From positions 1-16,425 of the forward strand of contig JAAAJB010000705.1 of the NCBI GenBank assembly GCA_016098155.1: a stretch of 16,425 nucleotides of DNA. Reading direction: 5' to 3'. Below, one piece after another: positions 7,901 to 16,425 of this stretch. Positions within the stretch are counted from its first letter, which is position 1; the number at the start of each line of letters is the position of its first letter. Made by a program: the position numbers and the translations under genes. Below the pieces are notes generated by a model. That model saw nothing but the letters and a program-made list of their open reading frames with translations. It was not told where the DNA came from and ran no database searches. This DNA comes from Actinomortierella ambigua. Taxonomy: Eukaryota > Mortierellomycota > Mortierellomycetes > Mortierellales > Mortierellaceae.

Positions 7901-8344
7901 CGCGTCGAGAGCTCCTTGGTCACCATCGTCGTCCCGGAGCCCGATGTCTTTGGCCCGTTCGCTCAAAAGGCCCTGCGCGCCTTGCTGGTCGCTGCCGACG
8001 ACGATGACGACAACGGTGCGGCCGGTCACGCACGTGAGGGCCGTCAGGCCGAGGTCACTGCGCTGTTAGACCAGCTGGAGAACAAGGACAACAACAAGGG
8101 CTGGGGACGAGTGTACCAACATCCAGCGGTTCGCAAGGCGGTGGTGGCTGAATTGGACAGGGTGGGGCGAGCCGGCGGACTCAAGGGATTTGAGATCCCC
8201 AAGAACGTGTATCTGGAAAGCGAGGCGTTCTCGGTCGACAATGGACGGTTGACGCCCACGTTCAAGATCAAGCGCCAGCCAGTCGTGGAGGAGTACCGCC
8301 GTGTCCTGACTGAGCTGTATGAGGAAAAGTCTACCAAGATCTAG
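4928..8344 (+). CDS. long-chain fatty acid-CoA ligase, eight exons, 724 residues
   Basis: It activates long-chain fatty acids with ATP and CoA through an acyl-AMP intermediate, feeding lipid synthesis or beta-oxidation. Exons: 4928-4997, 5144-5236, 5365-5730, 5950-6221, 6546-6990, 7182-7299, 7410-7448 and 7573-8344; all introns are GT-AG and phases fit throughout (2175 nt). Visible motifs: N-R-P-E-W and [10 protein letters not shown] in the N-lobe; the AMP-binding loop [11 protein letters not shown] (259-269), split by intron 4; E-G-F-G-Q-T-E (438-444); G-E-I-C-L-R-G (491-497); and the ligase signature G-W-L-H-T-S-D-V-G (519-527) followed by [14 protein letters not shown] (539-552), with D525, R540 and K546. 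Length is normal for eukaryotic ACSL/Faa enzymes. The C-terminal domain carries an acidic insert of five Asp (V-A-A-D-D-D-D-D-N), not typical of the family. There is no signal peptide. The C-terminus S-T-K-I is at best a weak peroxisomal signal. ACSL/Faa2-like is likelier than Faa1-like, but this is not settled. Confidence 0.95.
5110..5135. repeat. A26 tract in synthetase intron 1
   Basis: Twenty-six consecutive adenines end eight bases before the exon 2 boundary (tgatatag then exon at 5144). A second, shorter A tract (nine As) follows the donor at 5000-5009. Confidence 0.95.
6264..6406. repeat. three near-identical 15-mers inside synthetase intron 4
   Basis: ACAAGGACGTCTGTC (6264-6278), ACAAAGACGTTTGAC (6342-6356) and ACAAGGACGTTTGTC (6392-6406) lie within 143 bp of the 324-bp intron. 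Copies 1 and 3 differ at one base. The third copy with its preceding G forms the hairpin arms GACAA and TTGTC around GGACGT. Confidence 0.8.
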
Positions 8345-8680
8345 TTTGTGTCCGTGGTATTTGTTTTTTCTTTTTTCCTTTCATTGTTTTTTTTTTCCTT
8401 GGTACACATCCATGGTTTTCCCTCCCCCCTAATATATGCAGCTATTCAGAGTTCTTGGAAAGAGAGAGAGGGCATGTGGTCCAGTGAAAAAAATATAGAT
8501 CCCCATTGGCTCACAAAAACAAATCCATGGTGTACATATTTCAAAGGAGGTTTTTTTTTTTTTTCCTCGCCCTCTCTTGGCTCTCCACATCCCTGTTTCT
8601 TACTTTGGATCAAGGTGTTGTTTGTAGAATGTACATGTATTTTTTGTTGTCTTTTAGGTCTTTTTTTTTTGGTGGGTATC
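8345..8680. other. convergent 3' spacer
   Basis: This 336-bp gap lies between the stops of the plus-strand synthetase and the minus-strand F-box gene. It is rich in T runs on the plus strand (for example 8552-8565 and 8660-8670) and probably holds both 3' untranslated ends. No canonical AATAAA is seen on either strand. No gene is seen. Confidence 0.5.
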
Positions 8681-9623
8681 CTACTCATGGTATACCCAAG
8701 CCGACCCATAGTTTGTCACTTTGAGCATGCTGAGCTCTTCGTTCGCCTTGTTGCCTCCCCATGCCAGATCTTCACGGATCAGGAACTGGATCGCCGCCAG
8801 ACAAATCTTTTGCCACTCCCCTTGTTCCGCCTGCGCCTCCCGAGGGGTCCAGTCCATCGATGTCGTCGTCGTCGTCGTGCTGGTGCTGGATGATGTCGAC
8901 GAGGCAGAGAAGGACAGTGTCTCCTCCTCCCCCTCCTCTTTCGCCCAATCGATCGCCGATGATCGCCACTCGCCCTCTCGCCAGACGCCCTTCCGCCAGG
9001 GGCTTCCCCGCCGAAGCAACGACATCAACGTCGAGGGCTGGTGACGCCCAGCGCGTCTTCCGCCTGCAGCTGCAGCAGCTGCCGCTGCTGTTCCTTGAGC
9101 GTTGGCTGTGGTGTCGACAGTGAAGAGTCCGCACGCAATATGGCATAGACCCAACAGCTCCTGCTTCATCAGGTTGTCACGCCGAACCGCGTCCTCGATC
9201 AGGTACCGCCGTCGGAGCAACACCTCCTCTTCGTCGTTGACATTCTCTGCGTTGCCGTTGTTGTCCTCGTCGTCCTCGTCGTCGTCGTTGACGTCGGGGC
9301 TCTGAGAGAGAGAGTCCAGATCCTCTTTTGCCGCCTCGACTTCTCCTCCTGCATTAGCCTGTTTTTCCCCGCATGCAACGGAACGACGAGCCTCCTGCTG
9401 CTGCCAATCCTTTTTCTCAGACGATGGTTGCTGGTGTGAGGACGACGCCAAAGAAGATGAAGATGGAGAAGAGCCTACCCCAGTCATAGAAGTTGCTTCT
9501 ACTACCGTTGTCACTAGTGTTGAATGGGCGGGCTCCCTCCTTTTGGCGGCTACATTGCAAAAGATGAGCTTGTCAGGCCGAAAGGCTGGCTGGACGGTCC
9601 GGTAATGCAGGTCCAGGGACGAT

Positions 9624-9656
<33 letters not shown>

Positions 9657-12490
9657 CGATCAAAGCCAAAGGAGGCCAGGGTCCATTGGAAGTGACGATA
9701 AGCCCGCTGGAGATCGGTCATGGTCTGACGAAGCTTAGTCCTCAGCCCAAAGAGCGTGTACCGCGAAGAGATGATCCAGGATGCCGACATCAACGAGGAA
9801 TGGATTGAACAAGAGGATGTGGTCGGTGCGGCATAGAGGGAGCTGCTAAAGACGAGTGAATGGGCCTTGCAGCAAAAGGGATAGATGGCGCCTTGCTGCT
9901 GGCATTGTTGTTGTTGTTGTTGTTGTTTTCCCTGTTCCTGTTGTTCCTGTTGTTGATTCTGTTGTGTTTTCTGTGTCCCGATCGCATGTGCGCTAGGGGC
10001 ATGGGACAAATTCAACGTTGTACGACCATTGCCCTCGGAATGGTCATGCTGGGCTGAGGTCGATGACATGGTCGACGACAGGGACAGGGACGGCGACGAT
10101 GACGCCAAGGGTGCAGTGCCACTGCTGTTGGTGCAGCGGACTGGATCTGGAATGTGCCTTTCCTGAATCTGGTTATAGATGCGGACGAGGTCCGAGAGAC
10201 ATCGATGCCAGAGCATCCGCTGGAAGAAGCTACGCAGGCGGGTCGGTGGTTCGACATGGGTCAACCAGTGGTCCTCATCCATAGCCACTGTGGTCGTCTC
10301 ACTATTGTCCTGATGGTCCATTTCATCCACCCCCTCTGTTGCCGTTACTGTCTCTGTCGATCCGTCGAGTCCATCTGCGGTGGTCGCTCCCCATCCGTCC
10401 AAAACGTCGCCCTGGGTCATGAATGGCTGGACAATGGTGAGATATGGTCCTAGGTACACGCTTGCATCTTCGCCTCGCAACAGCGGATGGGTTGGATCGG
10501 TCTGCTTGAGCAGCTCGAGGGCATGCTTATGGAAAAGATCGACCTCGGCCGAGACATAGCGTGCACAGTTGATGATGGCCCGACGATGCTCCAGCGCGAC
10601 GAGCTGAGGGTCAAAAATCATGTCGACGAGAATCATGAGGCGATCCCGCGGAATCTTCATTGTCTTCTTTTCCGTGCTCGCTGCTGATGCTGTTGTCGTT
10701 GCTGCTGTTGCTGTTGCCGTTGCTCCTGTTGCTGTGTGCGCCACCAGAGGAGAGAGGGGCGGTCGGGATGGTATTGTTGGGGTTGGTGGTGGCACAGAGC
10801 TGCTGGATGACTGCATCATCAATACGTGTTGCTGTTGTTGATGATGTTGTTGTTGTTGTTGCTGGCTGAGGACAGTGCCCACATATGCATGGCTATTATT
10901 GGTAGTGGTAAAGTCATTATGGTTGATGGCTGCAAATTCGTGAGCCATATTGCTATGATTGATGATGTTGTGGTTGCTAGTATTGTTTGTATAGAGCGCA
11001 CTGCTGCTGCTGCCGCTGCTGCTGTTACTGGGTGTTTTGATCGGGGCATGCTGAATTCCCTCGAACATGCTCAGGTCCCTGGGTGTTGTTGCTCGCCTGA
11101 GCCCGCCTCTCCTCCGTTCGTCAGCGCTGTAACCCTGGCTGTTGTGATCCCTGCTTTCGGCCACAATGGCCACCAACCGCTTCGCTTGTGTCTTCCAGTA
11201 ATCACTCCGCCGCTGCACATGCCCCTGAACTTTAGGCCGTCCAGGGATGGTAGTGAACAGGGTCATCGAAGGCCCGCCGCCATGATGCTGCAGCATGGGG
11301 CGCGATGCGTGCTGCTGCTGCAGGTGGGAAAATGTGGAGGTTGTAGGATTGAAAGCTAAAGTCGAGGTAGAGTACGGATGTGTTGAAAAGAGGGATGATG
11401 TCGCAGGGGACGCAGGGGTGTGCGCTTGGCTCGGCAAGAACGAAGACAAGGGAGAGTAAGAGGCTGCCATAGCTGCTGCTACCGCCCTTCCATGGCGGTG
11501 GCATGTCATGTGCTCGAACCATGCACGCCCCTGGTGATACTCGTCGATGCTGCTGTCACCAGTCTCCTGATGGAGGGTCCTGACAATGTTCAAGGCAGCG
11601 ACCTGTAAGGGCAAAAGGGACTGGAGAATAGCGACCTGCATCGTCCTGGACACTTGGCAAAGCCTCCACATATCGCTGGGGTTGAGGAACTTTAGAAAGT
11701 ATAGGAAGAGCTCGGGTGGAAAATCCAAGGGCGAGAAGCAACGCACTGTGTAAGGAGGAGGACGGGGAAGAGTGGACCTGACGCGCATGCCAAGGCCGAC
11801 TCGACCACCCCGCTTGAGTACCAACCGATTGCGCGACGACCGCTGAAATGCTCTGGTGTTGTCCGATGGCCTGACTCGCCTCGATCGGGTGTGCTGCCCA
11901 TCGACCGTCGCCGAAGTCAGGGCGGTGAGGGCTTGGGCTGGCGTTGCAACGTTGGCGCGCTTGATAGATGAGCCTGCCGATGATGCGGAAGATGAAGGAG
12001 ACAAAAAGGACGAGTGCGAGCTCGCGGAAAGACTGCCAGAGGACGTTGCGAAAGACATTGTGTGTGAAAAGGGCATGGGGATGATGATGGCTGTGGTGGC
12101 CATGGTAGAGGACAGTTGACTGGGATTGTTGTACTTGGTTTGAGGCAAAGAGGCAATGTGTTTACGCAACGAGGACGCGATGGTGTTTTGGGAAGAGGAG
12201 AGGGATGGGGATGAAAAAGAGGTACAGAAAGAGAGAGAAGAAGAAGAAGAAGAAGAAGAAGAAGAAGAAGAAGAAGAAGAAGAGGAAGAGCTTGAAGCCA
12301 TAGGGCTAGAAAGAGTTGGTGAAGATGGTGGTGGCGGTCGTAGACTGGTCGTGGTGGTATCAGGGTCCTTGGCGGAGTCGGTGGCACGATACAAGTTTGT
12401 ACAACACCCGTGCCAGACAGATGGAGGAAAGATATATCGGTCGAGACTCAAATGCCAATGGGATGGACGTCCTTGATAGCTGGTCGACAT
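8681..12490 (-). CDS. large intronless F-box protein, 1269 residues
   Basis: One open frame runs from ATG 12490 to TAG 8681. Residues 252-295 are an F-box: F-S-P-L-D-F-P-P-E-L-F-L-Y-F-L-K-F-L, then N-P-S-D-M-W-R-L-C-Q-V-S. F-box proteins bind Skp1 and bring substrates to SCF ubiquitin ligases. I see no WD40 or leucine-rich repeats. Five ordered, helix-rich blocks follow: about 608-700 (R-A-I-I-N-C-A-R-Y-V), 742-790 (R-L-R-S-F-F-Q-R-M-L-W), 905-945 (R-Y-T-L-F-G-L-R-T-K-L), 1093-1127 (R-R-R-Y-L-I-E-D-A-V) and the C-terminus (I-Q-F-L-I-R-E-D-L-A-W-G). They are separated by low-complexity linkers: a Ser run (66-85), Gln runs (near 545 and 843-866), Ser (945-958) and an Asp/Glu patch. I chose the ATG at 12490 because the 414 nt upstream, though open, encode only pyrimidine-tract artefacts. 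The target is unknown. Confidence 0.9.
12236..12283. repeat. (GAA)16 microsatellite within the F-box gene
   Basis: Sixteen AGA/GAA units read as TCT serine codons on the minus strand and make up most of the Ser run at residues 66-85. Length variation between strains would change the protein without a frameshift. Confidence 0.9.
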
Positions 12491-12789
12491 GACGAACGAA
12501 CCAAAAAAAAAGAGAGAAGAAATACAACAATCGAGGAGAGAGAAATAGATGGGTGTTAGAGAATGGGGAAGAAGAGAGAAAGAGACAAAGTGCGCATCAC
12601 AATTCGGGGGATAATATGCGACCATGTAAAAGAAAAGAAAAAAACACCCGCACTTTGTGCTCCCATGTGCGAGAGAGAGGTGGGGGGGCAAGCAACAACT
12701 CAAAAGGGAAATCGCTGTGGAGGGAGGGTGGGCAGGGGAGGAAAACACAAAGGAGAGGGGATGAAGGAAACATGCGCGCAACAAACGTA

Positions 12790-12818
12790 CGCACACACAC
12801 AAACACACAAACACACAC
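12790..12818. repeat. CA-rich microsatellite
   Basis: An interrupted CA repeat (acacacacaaacacacaaac type) lies in the F-box gene leader region, followed by a run of A. Confidence 0.8.
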
Positions 12819-13745
12819 TTGAAAAAAAAAAGTAGAGAAAAAAGGGGAGGGATGACGGACGGGAAGAGTAGCAGGATTGGGGGACAAAGAAAAAAAGAAA
12901 ACAAAAGAGGGGGTATGGTTTAAGAAAGAGAGAATGAACATCCTCAAAAGAGTAAATGACACAAAAAGAAGAAAAAAAGTGTTGCCCATGCGCGGATCTG
13001 TGCTCATGCTCGCGCTTGGCCACAAAACCCTAACACTTTGGTCATTGGGCCCAGCGTGCAGGAGGGGAGGGGCAGAACACCTTTCTTTTTGGGAATGATG
13101 CCACAACAGTTGTTCTCATTGTTCCGCGCGTGTATATCTGTCTGTCCTTCTAACTGTAGATCCGCCACATTTTGTCTCCTTCTCCGCCCCTCCACACCGC
13201 TGGTCTATTGAGCGTACCTAAATCGAGGGAACAGACATGTGTGAGAACCAAAAGGGCACAATCCGCGGAGTAGCTGCTTTGACCAGTACTCAAAAAGGGG
13301 GAAAATAAGGGCCCAAGAATGTTGTCGTCCGCACCTGCAAGGTCCAAACAATAGGGGATATTGAATCCAAGACAAATTTGAAAAAAAAGGGAGTCAATCC
13401 GCGACTCTGAGGCGGCAGGAGAGGAAGGAGTGAAGGGCAAAAGGGAGGATTAGTGCTGCAAAGAGTAGCAGGACGAGCCGAAAGTAAGATTGCAGAAGAC
13501 GAGATCGAGAGGGAGGAGGGGGGAAAGTGAGCAGAGTGTGGTGAACGGACAGGGCATAGAAGGAGAGGGGGGGGGATGAAATGCGAGGAAGAAAGAAGAG
13601 TAAAAAAGGGCGACGAGGGCGAGGATGATAAAGAAGAAAAAGGGCGAGACAGAGAGAGCAAAGAGAGGGAGAGCGAACCATGCACGGTTAAGGATAGAGA
13701 TGATGCCCTCGACTGCATTCAAGGCCCTAAACAATGAAGATCCGC

Positions 13746-13772
13746 TGTGTATGTGTGTATGTGTGTATGTGC
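13746..13772. repeat. TG/TATG microsatellite
   Basis: Three copies of TGTGTATG-type units occur here. A similar TGTG/TATG stretch follows at about 13871-13899. Confidence 0.8.
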
Positions 13773-13983
13773 ACTCTGCTACATCAGTCACTTACTCAAA
13801 CAGGAGGGCTAGCGCTGCTGCACGATATCTCAAAATAGCCATAACCATCCTGGTCGACAGACAGCGTCGAATGTGTGTATGTATGTGTGTTGTGTGTTTG
13901 TCTTGTAGTATGTGGCAAAGGTGAGCTCCACAATGACAATGAAGATAGTGAAAAGGGGCGGGCGAGGACTGAGAGTGACAGAA

Positions 13984-14001
13984 AGAGAGAGAGAGAGAGA
14001 C
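13984..14001. repeat. (GA)n microsatellite
   Basis: Eight to nine GA units lie between the two TG-type repeats and the KEI1 promoter. Confidence 0.8.
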
Positions 14002-14398
14002 AGAGACACGAAAGTGTGTGAGAATGTGAAGTGAGTGAGTGAGAAAAAAGATACTCAGTCTCGTGTCTTGAGCTGAGCCAGTGATGTTGGATACGAGACA
14101 CCGTCGTGCCCATTCGCTCCCTCTCTCTCTCTCCCTCATGTGTGCAACTGTAACGCCATGGACGAGATAACAGGACAGGTCTTAGAGACCGCCTTTCCCC
14201 TGCGCTAGATCAGCCACCAATGCAGAGAGAGGCTGTGTGTCCATTCATACACACGGAGCGAGTGGGTGAATAATGACGAACTGGGTTGCCACCAACCTGG
14301 ATACCGTTATCAGTTATTGCGATAATTTTAGTGAGATGGAATGCACAATGACCTCAACCACTTCCGTCTCTATCTCACATTCATACACATACATTCCT

Positions 14399-14480
14399 CG
14401 CACACACACTCACTCACTCTCCCTAAGAGAGAGAGAGAGAGAGAGTGAGAGAGTCAGTGAGAGTGTGTGTGTGTGAGGGT
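14399..14480. repeat. inverted compound microsatellite, CA/CT arm and GA/GT arm
   Basis: The left arm (CACACACACTCACTCACTCT) is nearly the reverse complement of the right arm (AGTGAGAGTGTGTGTGTG within 14455-14478), with a (GA)n stretch between. The block could fold as an imperfect hairpin. It lies about 320 bp before the KEI1 start codon. Confidence 0.75.
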
Positions 14481-14796
14481 GAGAGAGTAGAGGTCGGGTG
14501 TGTGTATGTTGAGAGCACTCTGACTCTCCGCGATCGGGACCTGTTGTCGGCCCTTTCTTTGTCCAGCCTTGGGTCGGGGCCACTTTGCTTTTACGTAGTT
14601 GCTGTTGCAAGGATGAATATTATACCCTCTCTCCTCTCTCTCCCCTTTCTTCATACATACACTCTCTCTCCAGTCTGCATTCATTTTTGATTTCTCGCAC
14701 CTTCCCTCCATTTCATTTCCCTGCACACCCCTCTCGCTGCCCGATACCCTCCCCCCTCTCGCCCTTCATTTACCCATTCATACACACATTCACATC

Positions 14797-16337
14797 ATGA
14801 TTCGAGTACGAAAGTGCTTTGGCATCATTGAGCTCAAAACAGGCAGGTGGCATTCTCTTTCTGTTGTACCTCCCTCCATGGCATTGCTTTTCTTTGTCTC
14901 AGCCCTCCCTCCCTTCCTCGCTGAAAAAAAAAAACTACCACCAGCTTACCTCCTTCCTCGGCAGACTTGTTGCTGTCACCGGCTCAGCCCCCTTCGTCCA
15001 ACGCCCAACGTCCCAACGCCCATCCTATCAGTCTTCAGCGAAACACTTGCATGCTCACACTTGGCCGTTCATTATTCTTCTTCTAGGCGTTGCCATTATC
15101 ACCGTCTTGGCAATTGTAAGTTTTTATCGGGCCAGGACTACACTGAAGAGGAGGTGGCCTCCTTCCCTATTTTTTTTTTGTAGGCTCATATCTCTGTAGA
15201 CAGAGCCGGGTGTTAGTTCCAGGGCCAACCCTGCGCTCCCCCTCTTCCCTTTTAACCCAGACATTTACTTGATACCGAGCCCTTTGTTGGACGCAGCGGA
15301 AGAGTAGAATTGCCAAGCCCCGATGAAAGGAAAAAGACGCACAATACTTGTTTGTTGTTGTCTTGTGGGAAATGACAAAGCTAGTAAACAAGGTTGCGCG
15401 TTCACCACAACGGACTGCGAAGCTAATGGAGCCAAGCAGCAAACAACCCGTACCCCCCTTTGGCTCTCCCACACCACTAACCGGATTGCCCTGCTTGATT
15501 TTCTACCTGGTGTCCATCAACCCACTAGGTTAATAAGCTTTCTGGTTTCTTTGGCCTATTTGCCAATGGGGAGTTTTCCAAGATCATCATCAATCTGTAT
15601 TCCGTCCTGGCCGTCTTTGCCTTTGCATACGGTCTCTATGGTGTCTTGATGGTAACTAAGCTGTTTGAAGACTGAAAACTCGTGGATTTGTTGTCGAATA
15701 CGGCACCGCCGATACATGGTTTAACCTGGACCGGAACAAATATCATTCGAAAAAAATAGGACAATTCCAAGATCTTTGGACGATATGCATTAGCCTACAT
15801 ATTTGACTTGGCCGTCAGTGCTGTGCAAACAATAGCCTTGGCAGTGACATGGTTTATGACCCGAGACAGGTTGTTCGACCCCCAACCAGACGACCAGGGC
15901 GAACCACAGACACCTGTCAGCGACGAAGTGCGACAAGGATTCCAATTCGAAGGGGGCATCTCCATCCTCATCCTTCTTGCACTGTGGTTCTTGCACGTAT
16001 GTAGCAAAAGTCTCTTCCTTTTCCTGCTCCTCCAAACCTTTGATTGTCGGATGAAGAAGAGGCATCGTATCAGGGTCTAGAAACTCACCTCGCAAACCCC
16101 GCGCCTGCTCCTTTTTTTTGTCTCTGTTATTACTAGCTGTACTTTGCATTGGCGATCTGGTCTTATTCTTATGTGCTGATCCACCGCAACGACCTACCCA
16201 CCAACATGGTCGGCGGACACACATCGGTCGGCAGGGATGCAACACCCATGATGTATCTGCCGAAACTCGGCAAGGCACCGGCAGGACGGGGCAACCATAC
16301 TATTCTTCGCAATGAGGACGACGACAACTTTGTTTAA
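14797..16337 (+). CDS. KEI1: Kei1-like regulatory subunit of inositol phosphorylceramide synthase, five exons, 211 residues
   Basis: Kei1 (DUF1753) works with Aur1 in the Golgi to make inositol phosphorylceramide. Exons: 14797-14842, 15087-15115, 15529-15651, 15760-15996 and 16137-16337, 636 nt in phase. The family's order of features is visible: R-K-C-F-G-I-I-E-L-K-T-G (5-16), then V-A-I-I-T-V-L-A-I (helix 1), V-N-K-L-S-G-F-F-G-L-F-A (26-37), helix 2 with N-L-Y-S-V-L-A-V-F-A-F (47-57), helix 3 with Y-I-F-D-L-A-V-S and A-V-T-W-F (79-98), an acidic loop (102-130), and helix 4 from 132 with A-L-W-F-L-H-L-Y-F-A-L (140-150). The 211 residues are close to the roughly 220 of yeast Kei1. The tail ends acidic, N-E-D-D-D-N-F-V. 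Intron 1 (14843-15086) needs a GC donor (AACAG then gcaggt) to join K-T-G to V-A-I-I. A GT donor four bases on, paired with an acceptor ending at 14964, would stay in frame but insert about 42 residues where relatives have none. Introns 2-4 are GT-AG. Confidence 0.8.
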
Positions 16338-16341
16338 TTTG

Positions 16342-16364
16342 AAAAAAAAAAAAAAAAAAAAAAA
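16342..16364. repeat. A23 tract just after the KEI1 stop codon
   Basis: Twenty-three adenines begin five bases after the TAA. Since the gene has introns, this is not the tail of a processed copy. A C11 run follows at 16399-16409. Confidence 0.9.
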
Positions 16365-16425
16365 GACCTTACCTTTTTTTTCCTTCCTTCCTTTTTCACC
16401 CCCCCCCCCACCACCATCATCACCC

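Larger units (their letters stand above)
12491..14796. other. 2.3-kb simple-sequence-rich intergenic region
   Basis: Bases 12491 to about 13080 are pyrimidine-rich on the minus strand, as expected of the F-box leader. Two or three minus-strand frames stay open there only because pyrimidine tracts contain no stops. The rest holds CA, TG, GA and mixed microsatellites. A minus-strand frame at 13150-13440 includes N-I-P-Y-C-L-D-L-A-G-A-D-D-N and has intron-like edges (ccttgcag, tttaggtacg), but I cannot extend it into a gene. A 16-codon plus-strand frame at 14158-14208 (starting gccATGG) stands alone. The region from about 14600 is the promoter and leader of the plus-strand KEI1 gene, with a weak TATA-like ATATTATA near 14617. 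Confidence 0.5.

Noticed and set aside
10826..11359. 177-codon plus-strand frame
   Set aside because: Antisense of the F-box gene; its Leu and Ala runs are complements of the Gln and Ser repeat codons.
12236..12283. Short tandem repeat as a CRISPR-like array
   Set aside because: A simple trinucleotide microsatellite without spacers, in a eukaryotic coding region.
13150..13440. 96-codon minus-strand frame with splice-like edges
   Set aside because: Could not be extended through either edge to a start or a neighbouring exon; no known motif.
13290..13718. Ser/Leu/Pro-rich minus-strand frames that look like membrane proteins
   Set aside because: They follow from pyrimidine tracts, which lack stops in several frames at once.
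14158..14208. 16-codon plus-strand frame in good start context
   Set aside because: Isolated, with no splice sites or promoter nearby; could be chance.

Overview
The window looks like nuclear DNA of a filamentous fungus. Genes have spliceosomal GT-AG introns of roughly 85-413 bp, 5' leaders are pyrimidine-rich, microsatellites and long homopolymers are common, and the best-preserved genes are fungal types (a Kei1-like sphingolipid protein, a long-chain acyl-CoA synthetase, a large low-complexity F-box protein). An early-diverging lineage such as Mortierellomycota would fit, but that placement is inference from style. It does not rest on a marker gene.

Layout. At the left edge (1-628, minus strand) there are traces of one or two spliced genes that I can only model tentatively. 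At 946-1116 (minus) lies a short gene for a 56-residue secreted peptide with a clear signal sequence and a TATA box 270 bp upstream. A gene-poor stretch follows. At 2524-3705 (minus) is a single-exon gene for a four-helix membrane protein with a long His/Gln/Pro/Ser-rich tail. At 4168-4495 (minus) is a tentative two-exon 76-residue protein. It is divergent from the eight-exon long-chain acyl-CoA synthetase at 4928-8344 (plus), and the two promoters carry the same TATTTAAA box facing opposite ways. The synthetase converges on an intronless 1269-codon F-box gene at 8681-12490 (minus). About 2.3 kb of simple-sequence-rich DNA separates that from a five-exon gene at 14797-16337 (plus), which I identify as KEI1 (DUF1753), the regulatory subunit of inositol phosphorylceramide synthase. 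One of its introns appears to use a GC donor.

How the genes relate. There is no operon or obvious gene cluster. Two genes touch lipid metabolism: the acyl-CoA synthetase makes the acyl-CoA that sphingolipid and glycerolipid synthesis use, and Kei1 acts later in the Golgi on complex sphingolipids. Their proximity need not be functional. I found no CRISPR array, rRNA, convincing tRNA, transposon coding region or clearly new multi-gene system. The most novel-looking items are the small secreted two-cysteine peptide, the GC-AG intron in KEI1, the A26 tract that occupies the place of a pyrimidine tract, and a triplicated 15-mer inside a synthetase intron.
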